Below, piece after piece: positions 1-5,252 of a DNA stretch of 5,252 nt. Below the pieces are notes generated by a model that saw only the letters and a list, made by a program, of their open reading frames with translations, was not told the origin of the DNA and ran no database searches. The DNA is taken from positions 1-5,252 of the forward strand of contig JBIKVM010000203.1 of NCBI GenBank assembly GCA_044356825.1, in the 5' to 3' direction. How positions within the stretch are numbered: the stretch's first letter is position 1; every line of letters starts with the position of its first letter. Origin of the DNA: JAUREX01 sp044356825 (lineage in GTDB: Bacteria; Pseudomonadota; Alphaproteobacteria; Rhodobacterales; Rhodobacteraceae). Made by a program: the position numbers and the translations under genes.

Positions 1-528
1 TTCGGCCAAGATGAGCGAGGGCTTGGCGAGGGCGCGGGCGTCGGCGGCGATCCAGTCCGGGGCGGGGGCGGCGGCCGCGGCGCGGGCGGCGCGCGCGATC
101 GGGGCATAGCCCGTGCAGCGGCAGAGATTGCCCGCAAGGGCCGTGTCGAGATCGGTTTCGCCCCGGGCGTGGGCCGCGGCCATGGCGACGGTGAAGCCCG
201 GGGTGCAGAAGCCGCATTGCGCGCCGTGGTGATCGATCATCGCCTGCTGGACGGGGTGGAGCGTGCCGTCGGGGGCAGCGAGCCCTTCGATCGTGCGCAG
301 CGCCTTGCCGTGGAGCTGGGGCAGGAGGAGGACGCAGGCGTTGAGAGGGCGGGTGCGGCCGGCGGCGTCGGTCAGCAGGACCGTGCAGGCGCCGCAGTCG
401 CCTTCGTTGCAGCCCTCCTTGGTGCCGGTGAGGCCGCGATCCTCGCGCAGCCAGTCGAGCGTCGTGCGGGTGGGCGGGGCGTCGGGGAGATCGACCCTTT
501 CGCCGTTGAGGAGAAAGGCAAGATGCAT
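1..528 (-). CDS. xdhA: Xanthine dehydrogenase small subunit XdhA, N-terminal part (cut by window edge)
   Basis: This subunit carries the two [2Fe-2S] clusters and FAD of the molybdenum enzyme that oxidises hypoxanthine and xanthine to urate in purine catabolism, passing electrons from the molybdopterin subunit XdhB to NAD in the cytoplasm. Visible here are residues 1-176: a plant-type ferredoxin domain with CNEGDCGAC (Cys40, 45, 48) and Cys65, then the helical [2Fe-2S] domain with CGFC (Cys105, 108) and CRC (Cys136, 138). All eight cluster ligands are present. The start MHLAFLLNGE matches the remembered R. capsulatus start MEIAFLLNGE, and AGGG lies 8 nt upstream of this ATG. The R. capsulatus protein is about 460 residues, so the FAD and C-terminal domains lie beyond the left edge; xdhB and xdhC would be expected there too, but cannot be seen. 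The gene follows the SRPBCC gene on the same strand after 107 bp. Family assignment is very secure. Confidence 0.96.
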   Translation of the reverse strand, partial: MHLAFLLNGERVDLPDAPPTRTTLDWLREDRGLTGTKEGCNEGDCGACTVLLTDAAGRTRPLNACVLLLPQLHGKALRTIEGLAAPDGTLHPVQQAMIDHHGAQCGFCTPGFTVAMAAAHARGETDLDTALAGNLCRCTGYAPIARAARAAAAAPAPDWIAADARALAKPSLILAE

Positions 529-635
529 GGGCGGGGCCCTGCCGCGGTACTTCGAGCCGCGCGGCGCCCGGATGGGGGCCCCGCGCGGGGCGCGTCCTCG
601 ATGCGGCGTAGAGCCCGCGCCTGATGCAGGGAAGG
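529..635. other. Spacer between the SRPBCC gene and xdhA
   Basis: This 107-bp gap separates the stop of the SRPBCC gene from the start of xdhA, both on the minus strand. It holds two short GC palindromes and a weak AGGG ribosome binding site next to the xdhA ATG. I see no convincing -35/-10 pair and no T-tract. Its length leaves room for an xdhA promoter, so whether the two genes share a transcript is open. Confidence 0.6.
556..591. repeat. Two GC-only palindromes downstream of the SRPBCC gene
   Basis: Two perfect self-complementary stretches lie close together: GCCGCGCGGC at 556-565 and GCCCCGCGCGGGGC at 578-591. On minus-strand RNA they would fall 45-80 nt past the SRPBCC stop and could fold. 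No U-run follows, so they do not look like an intrinsic terminator. In DNA this rich in G and C such palindromes arise easily, so a function is doubtful. Confidence 0.3.
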
Positions 636-1166
636 CTAGGCGGGCGGGGTCGGGCTTGGCAAGAGGGAATCGGGGGGTGGCAGGGTGCGGGCCGTCGCCT
701 CGAGCTGGCGCGTCGCGACCCCCCAGCCCTCGTGGAAGCCCATCGCCGCGTGCCGCGCGCGGGCCTCGGCATCGGCGTGGAGGACGCGCGCCTGGTAGCG
801 CGTGCCGCGGCCCTCCGGGGTGAAGGAGAGCGCGATCGTGGTGAAGCCCGACCCCGTCGGCCGGAAGCCCGCGCCGAGCGCGTCCGTCAGCACGAGGCGG
901 CGGGCAGGGTCGGCGTGCAGCACGCAGCCCGGGTCTTCGTGGCGTGCGCCGGCGGGCCCTTCCATGACGGTTTCGAACCGCCCGCCCGGCCAGGGTTCGA
1001 TCACCGCGGCGCTGACGCGCCAGGGCGGGGGGCAGAACCAGCGGCGGAGAAGTTCGGCCTCGGTCCAGGCGCGCCAGAGGGCCTCGGGGCGCGCATCGAG
1101 ATAGGCATCGAGCACGAGATCGCGCTCGGGATCGGGGTCGGGAAAGGGGGGGAGGTCGGCGACCAT
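636..1166 (-). CDS. SRPBCC/AHSA1-domain protein (COG3832-like), ligand unknown
   Basis: This is a complete 176-aa protein. After about 17 leading residues rich in Pro and Asp it shows the pattern of the AHSA1 (activator of Hsp90 ATPase homologue) branch of the START/Bet v1-like SRPBCC fold: an opening strand (RDLVLDAYLDA, about 15-25), the helix PEALWRAWTEAELLRRWF (27-44), GGRFETVMEG (61-70), a late strand IALSFTPEGRGTRYQARV (111-128), and the closing helix with MGFHEGWGVATRQLEA (142-157). The fold forms a deep hydrophobic pocket; bacterial members are mostly uncharacterised and the substrate cannot be read from sequence. The last 15 or so residues form a Pro-rich, probably disordered tail. 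There is no signal peptide or membrane segment, so it is likely cytosolic. I chose the ATG at 1166 because GAGGA lies 4 nt upstream and the domain begins soon after; the frame stays open further upstream only as the antisense of dnaE. It is divergent from dnaE. Fold assignment is strong, function unknown. Confidence 0.88.
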   Translation of the reverse strand: MVADLPPFPDPDPERDLVLDAYLDARPEALWRAWTEAELLRRWFCPPPWRVSAAVIEPWPGGRFETVMEGPAGARHEDPGCVLHADPARRLVLTDALGAGFRPTGSGFTTIALSFTPEGRGTRYQARVLHADAEARARHAAMGFHEGWGVATRQLEATARTLPPPDSLLPSPTPPA

Positions 1167-1170
1167 GGGG

Positions 1171-1175
1171 TCCTC
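1171..1175 (-). promoter_or_regulatory. Ribosome binding site of the SRPBCC gene
   Basis: Read on the minus strand this is GAGGA, 4 nt before the ATG at 1166. It decides the start in a frame that otherwise remains open for more than a thousand codons upstream through the antisense of dnaE. Confidence 0.6.
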
Positions 1176-1179
1176 GCGG

Positions 1180-1205
1180 GGCTTATCATGACGCAGGCAT
1201 AAGCC
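1180..1205. repeat. Inverted repeat in the divergent intergenic region, candidate operator
   Basis: The arms GGCTTAT (1180-1186) and ATAAGCC (1199-1205) are perfect inverted complements separated by 12 nt, with arm centres 19 bp apart. The element fills the middle of the 51-bp gap between the two divergent starts and is less GC-rich than its surroundings, which suits a promoter or a dimeric regulator's site. It ends one base before the dnaE Shine-Dalgarno sequence, so a bound protein or RNA hairpin could affect dnaE initiation. No GTTC-N7-GTTC LexA box of the alphaproteobacterial type is present in the gap. The function is inferred from position only. Confidence 0.4.
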
Positions 1206-1212
1206 TAAGGTG
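1206..1212 (+). promoter_or_regulatory. Ribosome binding site of dnaE
   Basis: TAAGGTG matches the anti-Shine-Dalgarno complement TAAGGAGGT at six of seven positions and ends 5 nt before the ATG at 1218. It supports that start, which also gives the typical DnaE N-terminus RFIHLRCHSEYS. Confidence 0.75.
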
Positions 1213-1217
1213 GGTCC

Positions 1218-4200
1218 ATGGACAGGGCCGCCCGATTCATCCATCTGCGCTGCCACAGCGAATATTCGCTGCTGCAGGGCGCGCTGCCGGTCGATGATCT
1301 GGTGGCGCTCGCCCGCAAGGGGGGGATGCCGGCGGTCGCGATCACCGACACCAATGCGATGTTCGGGGCGCTCGAGTTTTCGGTCGCGGCGGCGGCGGCG
1401 GGGGTGCAGCCGCTGATCGGCTGCCAGATCGACCTCGAGGCCGGCGGCGGGCGCGAGGGGGGCGTCGCGCCCGTCGTGCTGATCGCGCAGACCGAGGCCG
1501 GGTATGGCAATCTGCTCGCGCTCAACTCCTGCCTCTATCTGCGGGGCGACGGGGGCGTGGCGCGGGTGACGATGGCCGAGCTGGCCGACCATGCTGCGGG
1601 CCTCATCTGCCTGACGGGCGGGCCCGAGGGGCCGGCGGGGCGGCATGTCGCGGCCGGGCGGATCGCCGAGGCCGAGGCGCATCTGCGCGCGCTGATCGCG
1701 GCCTTTGGCGACCGGCTCTATGTCGAGCTGCAGCGCCACCCAGGGGCGGACGGGCGCACCCCGCCCGCGGCGCGGATGGTCGAGCGGGGGCTGGTCGAGC
1801 TGGCCCATGCGCTCGATCTGCCGCTTGTCGCGACGAACGACTGCCATTTTCCCGATCCCTCGATGCACGAGGCGCATGATGCGCTCATGTGCATCGCTGA
1901 GGGGGCCTATGTGGACCAGGGCGCGCCGCGCCGGCGGCTGACGCCGCACCATCACTTCAAGTCGGCGGCCGAGATGGCGGCGCTTTTCGCCGATCTGCCC
2001 GAGGCGGTGGAGAACACGGTCGAGATCGCGCGCCGCTGCAGTTTCCGCCCCAAGAAGCGCGCGCCCATCCTGCCGCGTTTTGCCGAGGACGAGGTCGAGG
2101 CGCTGCGGGCGGCGGCGCGGGCGGGGCTCGGGGCGCGGCTGGCGGCGGGGGCGGCGGCGGCACCGGCCGAGGTCTATCGCGAGCGGCTCGAATTCGAGCT
2201 CGGCGTCATCATCCAGATGGGTTTTCCGGGTTATTTCCTGATCGTGGCCGACTTCATCCAGTGGGCGAAGGCGCAGGGCATCCCGGTCGGGCCCGGGCGC
2301 GGCTCGGGGGCGGGCAGCGTGGTGGCCTGGGCGCTGACGATCACCGACCTCGACCCGCTGCGCTATGGCCTGCTCTTCGAGCGCTTCCTCAACCCCGAGC
2401 GGGTGTCGATGCCCGATTTCGACATCGACTTCTGCATGGACCGGCGCGAGGAGGTGATCCGCTATGTCCAGGGGCGCTATGGCGCCGACCGGGTGGGGCA
2501 GATCATCACCTTCGGCGCGCTGCTCTCGAAGGCGGCGGTGCGCGACGTGGGGCGGGTCTTGCAGATGCCCTATGGCCAGGTGGACCGCATCGCCAAGATG
2601 ATCCCGCTCGAAGGCGTCAAGCCCGTCTCGATCACCAAGGCGCTCGCGGATGAGCCGCGCCTGCGCGAGGCCGCGCGCGAGGAGGTGGTGGCGCGGCTGC
2701 TCGACTATGCGGGGCGGATCGAGGGGCTCTTGCGCAACGCCTCGACCCATGCGGCGGGCGTTGTCATCGCGGACCGGCCGCTCGATCGGCTGGTGCCCGT
2801 CTATCGCGATCCGCGATCGGAGATGCCGGCCACCCAGTTCAACATGAAATGGGCCGAGGCGGCGGGCCTCGTGAAGTTCGACTTCCTCGGCCTGAAGACG
2901 CTGACGGTGATCCGCGGCGCGGTCGGGATGCTGGCCGCGCGCGGGATCGCCGTCGACATCGCCGCGATCCCGCTCGATGATGCGCGGACCTATGAACTCT
3001 ATGCAGCCGCGCGCACGGTGGCGGTGTTCCAGGTCGAAAGCTCGGGCATGATGGATGCGCTGCGGCGCATGCGCCCGACCTGCATCGAGGACATCGTGGC
3101 GCTGGTGGCGCTCTACCGCCCCGGGCCGATGGAGAACATCCCCCTCTATTGCGACGTCAAGAACGGCGCGCGACCGATTGAATCCATTCACCCTTCGATC
3201 GACCATATCCTCGCCGAGACGCAAGGCATCATCGTCTATCAGGAACAGGTGATGCAGATCGCGCAGGTGATGGCGGGCTATTCGCTCGGGGGGGCGGACC
3301 TCTTGCGCCGGGCGATGGGCAAGAAGAACCCCGAGGAGATGGCGCGCGAACGGCCCAAGTTCATCGCCGGCGCGGTGGCGAACGGGGTGGACGAGAAGAA
3401 GGCGGGCGAGGTTTTCGACCTGCTCGAGAAATTCGCCAACTACGGCTTCAACAAGTCGCACGCGGCGGCCTATGCGCTCGTCAGCTATCAGACCGCCTGG
3501 CTCAAGGCCAACCACCCGGTCGAGTTCATGGCCGCGGTGATGAACTGCGATATCCACCTGACCGACAAGCTCGCGATCTATCGCCGCGAGGTGCAGCGCC
3601 TCGGCATCCCGATGCGCCCGCCCTGCGTCAACGGCTCGCAGGCCGAGTTCGCGGTGGCCGACGGCGCGATCCTCTACGGTCTCGGCGCGCTCAAGAACGT
3701 GGGGGTCGAGGCGATGCGCCTTGTCACCGCCGCGCGCGCGGGGCGGCCCTTCGCCTCGCTCGCCGATTTTGCGCGCCGGGTCGATCTGCGCCGCGTCGGC
3801 AAGCGCGCGCTCGAGACGCTGGCGCGGGCGGGGGCCTTCGATGCGCTGGAGCCCAACCGCGCGCGGGTGCTGGCGGCGCTCGATGCGCTGGTGGCCCATT
3901 CGGCGGCGGTGCATGATGCGGCCGCCTCGGGGCAGGCGTCGCTGTTCGGCGCGACCGGGGCAGACCTGCCCGCCCCGCGCCTGCCCGAGGTGCCGGACCT
4001 GAGCCCGCCCGAGCGGCTCGCGGCCGAACATGCGGCGGTGGGTTTCTACCTTTCGGGCCATCCGCTCGATGATTACGCGGGGGCGCTGCGCCGGGCGGGT
4101 GTCGCGACGCTCGAAGAGGTCACGCGCCGCGCCGCGGCGGGCCCGTGCGTCGCGCGCATCGCGGGCTCGGTCTCGGCCCGGCAGGAGCGGAAATCGGCCC

Positions 4201-4640
4201 GCGGCAACCGCTTTGCCTTCGTGCAGCTGTCCGAACCGGGCGGTCTCTACGAGGCGACGGTCTTTGCCGACACGCTCGACGCCGCGCGCAGCCTGCTCGA
4301 ACCCGGGCAGAACGTGGTGCTGAGCGTCGAGGCCACGAGCGAGGGCGAGACGCTGAAACTGCTCGTGCGCGGCGCGGCCCCGGTCGAGAAGGTGGCGGCC
4401 GGGGCGCCGCCCGCAGGTTTGCGCATCGTGCTCGACCGGCCCGAGGCGGCGGCGGCCATCGCCGCGGCGCTGGGGGCGGCCGAAGAGGGCGCCGCGCGCG
4501 GGTCGGTCACGATCGCGGTGCCCGACCTGGCGCGCGGGCGCGAGATCGACCTCGCCCTGCCCGGGCGGCACCCGGTCGGGCCGCGGCTGCGGGGCGTCCT
4601 GCGCAGCCAGCCCGGGGTGCTCGCGGTCGAGGAGGTGTGA
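1218..4640 (+). CDS. dnaE: DNA polymerase III subunit alpha (DnaE1, replicative C-family polymerase)
   Basis: This is the catalytic subunit of the chromosomal replicase, extending primers at the fork with the epsilon proofreader, beta clamp and tau complex. It is complete at 1140 aa (E. coli 1160). Domains: PHP, about 7-280; palm/thumb/fingers, about 280-810, with GPGRGSGAGS, PDFDIDF (catalytic Asp402 and Asp404) and KFDFLGL (Asp555, the same number as in E. coli); tandem helix-hairpin-helix from about 818 (ILYGLGALKNVG); internal clamp-binding motif QASLF (906-910, E. coli QADMF); OB fold about 978-1059; and a C-terminal region expected to bind tau. In the PHP domain, Arg11 and Thr45 replace metal-binding histidines of active PHP proteins, as in E. 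coli, so it probably lacks nuclease activity and proofreading would come from a separate DnaQ. The length, clamp motif, full C-terminus and lack of imuA/imuB neighbours argue for DnaE1 rather than mutagenic DnaE2/ImuC. Ala-rich stretches lie near 297-320 and 1076-1095. Confidence 0.98.
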   Translation: MDRAARFIHLRCHSEYSLLQGALPVDDLVALARKGGMPAVAITDTNAMFGALEFSVAAAAAGVQPLIGCQIDLEAGGGREGGVAPVVLIAQTEAGYGNLLALNSCLYLRGDGGVARVTMAELADHAAGLICLTGGPEGPAGRHVAAGRIAEAEAHLRALIAAFGDRLYVELQRHPGADGRTPPAARMVERGLVELAHALDLPLVATNDCHFPDPSMHEAHDALMCIAEGAYVDQGAPRRRLTPHHHFKSAAEMAALFADLPEAVENTVEIARRCSFRPKKRAPILPRFAEDEVEALRAAARAGLGARLAAGAAAAPAEVYRERLEFELGVIIQMGFPGYFLIVADFIQWAKAQGIPVGPGRGSGAGSVVAWALTITDLDPLRYGLLFERFLNPERVSMPDFDIDFCMDRREEVIRYVQGRYGADRVGQIITFGALLSKAAVRDVGRVLQMPYGQVDRIAKMIPLEGVKPVSITKALADEPRLREAAREEVVARLLDYAGRIEGLLRNASTHAAGVVIADRPLDRLVPVYRDPRSEMPATQFNMKWAEAAGLVKFDFLGLKTLTVIRGAVGMLAARGIAVDIAAIPLDDARTYELYAAARTVAVFQVESSGMMDALRRMRPTCIEDIVALVALYRPGPMENIPLYCDVKNGARPIESIHPSIDHILAETQGIIVYQEQVMQIAQVMAGYSLGGADLLRRAMGKKNPEEMARERPKFIAGAVANGVDEKKAGEVFDLLEKFANYGFNKSHAAAYALVSYQTAWLKANHPVEFMAAVMNCDIHLTDKLAIYRREVQRLGIPMRPPCVNGSQAEFAVADGAILYGLGALKNVGVEAMRLVTAARAGRPFASLADFARRVDLRRVGKRALETLARAGAFDALEPNRARVLAALDALVAHSAAVHDAAASGQASLFGATGADLPAPRLPEVPDLSPPERLAAEHAAVGFYLSGHPLDDYAGALRRAGVATLEEVTRRAAAGPCVARIAGSVSARQERKSARGNRFAFVQLSEPGGLYEATVFADTLDAARSLLEPGQNVVLSVEATSEGETLKLLVRGAAPVEKVAAGAPPAGLRIVLDRPEAAAAIAAALGAAEEGAARGSVTIAVPDLARGREIDLALPGRHPVGPRLRGVLRSQPGVLAVEEV
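3933..3947 (+). other. Beta-clamp-binding motif QASLF within DnaE
   Basis: Residues 906-910, Gln-Ala-Ser-Leu-Phe, match the QxxLF-type clamp-binding pentapeptide between the helix-hairpin-helix and OB-fold regions, where E. coli alpha has QADMF at 920-924. In E. coli this internal motif is the one needed for processive replication. Its presence and near-consensus form support an active replicative role. Confidence 0.85.
4629..4636 (+). promoter_or_regulatory. Ribosome binding site of the oxidase gene inside the dnaE 3' end
   Basis: GAGGAGGT, a very strong Shine-Dalgarno sequence, is formed by the last dnaE codons (GAG GAG GTG, Glu-Glu-Val) and ends 3 nt before the ATG at 4640. With the TGATG overlap it points to translational coupling of the oxidase to dnaE and fixes the start of the second gene. 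Confidence 0.8.
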
Positions 4641-5252
4641 TGGAGTGCGATTTTCTCATCATCGGGGGCGGCATCGCCGGCGTCTCGGCGGCGGCGGCGC
4701 TTGCACCCCTCGGGCGGGTCCTGCTGATCGAGGCCGAGGCGCAGCTTGCCTATCACGCCTCGGGGCGTTCGGCCGCGCTCTTCGAGCCGCGCTATGGCAA
4801 TGCGGCCGTGGTGGCGCTGACAGCCGCGACGGGGCCGCATCTGCGCGGCGTCGGCGATGGCGGCGTGCTCGCGCCCCGCGGCCTCATGATCGTGGCGCGC
4901 CCCGATGAGGCGGAGGCGTTTGCGGCCGATGTCGCGGCGATGCACCTGCACCCGATCAGCCCCGATGAGGCCTGCGCGCGCGTTCCGGCGCTCGACCGCG
5001 CCGCCGTGGCCTTCGCGGCCGCGCATGACGATGCCCACGACATCGACACCGACCGGCTGATCCAGCATCTGGCGCGCACGGCGCGCGCCGCGGGGGCCGA
5101 GCTGCGCACCGGCGCGCCGCTGCGCGCGCTGACCCGCGCGGGCGCGCACTGGCAGGCCGACGCGGCGGGCGAGGGGGTCCGCGCCCGGATCGTCGTCAAC
5201 GCCGCCGGCGCCTGGGCCGACCGGATCGCGCTGCTGGCCGGGGTGCGGCCGA
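4640..5252 (+). CDS. FAD-dependent oxidoreductase, DAO superfamily, DauA-like, N-terminal part (cut by window edge)
   Basis: These are the first 204 residues of a flavoenzyme of the D-amino-acid oxidase/glycine oxidase superfamily, which oxidise C-N bonds of amino acids or amines. It opens with a Rossmann dinucleotide fold: IIGGGIAG (7-14, GxGxxG) and Glu31 ending the second strand to hold the FAD ribose. Next come YHASGRSAALF (38-48) at the flavin-contact loop, DIDTDRL near 134-140, and the second FAD segment VNAAGAWAD (186-194). These blocks align, from memory, with P. aeruginosa D-arginine dehydrogenase DauA (YHSTGRSAAHY, DIDTDAL, VNAAGAWCD, LAGVRP). Two remembered DauA substrate residues differ: His48 aligns with Leu47 and Glu87 with Leu82, while Tyr53 aligns with Tyr52, so D-arginine need not be the substrate. 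There is no signal peptide. Related family members run about 350-400 aa, so roughly half is missing. It overlaps the dnaE stop by one base. Superfamily certain, substrate unknown. Confidence 0.9.
   Translation, partial: MECDFLIIGGGIAGVSAAAALAPLGRVLLIEAEAQLAYHASGRSAALFEPRYGNAAVVALTAATGPHLRGVGDGGVLAPRGLMIVARPDEAEAFAADVAAMHLHPISPDEACARVPALDRAAVAFAAAHDDAHDIDTDRLIQHLARTARAAGAELRTGAPLRALTRAGAHWQADAAGEGVRARIVVNAAGAWADRIALLAGVRP

Noticed and set aside
169..1202. Several plus-strand open frames opposite xdhA and the SRPBCC gene
   Set aside because: Their translations are Arg/Gly/Ala-rich without recognisable domains, while the minus strand encodes clear conserved proteins over the same bases. They are GC-rich shadows.
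1385..1405. GCG-repeat tracts here and near 2105-2165 and 4440-4500
   Set aside because: They encode Ala-rich segments in frame in variable parts of DnaE. They are typical of GC-rich genomes and not clear tandem repeats with a separate role.
3171..3195. A small dip in GC within dnaE
   Set aside because: It is about 20 bp long and encodes the normal conserved sequence PIESIHPSIDH. There is no frame disruption or repeat, so it is ordinary codon variation rather than an insertion.
636..4571. A 1311-residue open frame on the minus strand running from inside dnaE into the SRPBCC gene
   Set aside because: Only its last 176 codons are a real gene. The rest lies codon-for-codon opposite dnaE, has a low-complexity Arg/His/Gly/Asp-rich translation and is explained by absence of TTA, CTA and TCA in dnaE. 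A ribosome binding site and start sit at the true SRPBCC beginning (1166).
1218..4640. The possibility that this polymerase is the SOS-induced DnaE2/ImuC
   Set aside because: It keeps a near-consensus clamp-binding motif, a full C-terminal region and near-E. coli length; no imuA, imuB or lexA is adjacent; and no GTTC-N7-GTTC SOS box is seen in the upstream gap.
4247..5199. Minus-strand open frames of 300 and 135 codons at the right end
   Set aside because: They lie opposite the end of dnaE and the oxidase, whose sense frames show FAD-binding and OB-fold motifs. The antisense translations are compositionally biased and have no family pattern.

Overview
The window is very GC-rich (roughly 70% by eye) with GC-ending codons throughout. 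Its two best-recognised proteins resemble alphaproteobacterial homologues: the XdhA N-terminus aligns from residue 1 with remembered Rhodobacter capsulatus XdhA, and the polymerase has the motifs of Rhodobacterales DnaE1. I infer a chromosomal segment from Rhodobacterales (Rhodobacteraceae-like); the genus cannot be set from this piece.

Layout: (1) 1-528, minus strand: the first 176 residues of the iron-sulfur/FAD subunit of xanthine dehydrogenase (xdhA), leaving the window at the left edge. (2) 529-635: a 107-bp spacer with two short GC palindromes. (3) 636-1166, minus strand: a complete 176-aa SRPBCC/AHSA1-type protein of unknown ligand. (4) 1167-1217: a 51-bp divergent intergenic region with a 7-bp-arm inverted repeat and the dnaE ribosome binding site. 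(5) 1218-4640, plus strand: a complete 1140-aa DNA polymerase III alpha subunit (dnaE, housekeeping DnaE1 type). (6) 4640-5252, plus strand: the first 204 residues of an FAD-dependent amino-acid oxidase/dehydrogenase of the DAO superfamily, its ATG overlapping the dnaE stop by one base and running off the right edge.

The window holds two divergent transcription units. Rightward, the essential replicase gene is tightly linked to a metabolic flavoenzyme, a pairing with no obvious functional logic that probably reflects translational coupling. Leftward, the SRPBCC gene precedes the purine-catabolism gene xdhA. I see no tRNA, rRNA, CRISPR array, insertion sequence, integrase or defence gene, and no sign of horizontal transfer. 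I found no convincing undescribed system. The most notable points are the dnaE/oxidase coupling, active-site substitutions in the DauA-like oxidase, a PHP domain with replaced metal ligands in DnaE, and the inverted repeat between the divergent genes.
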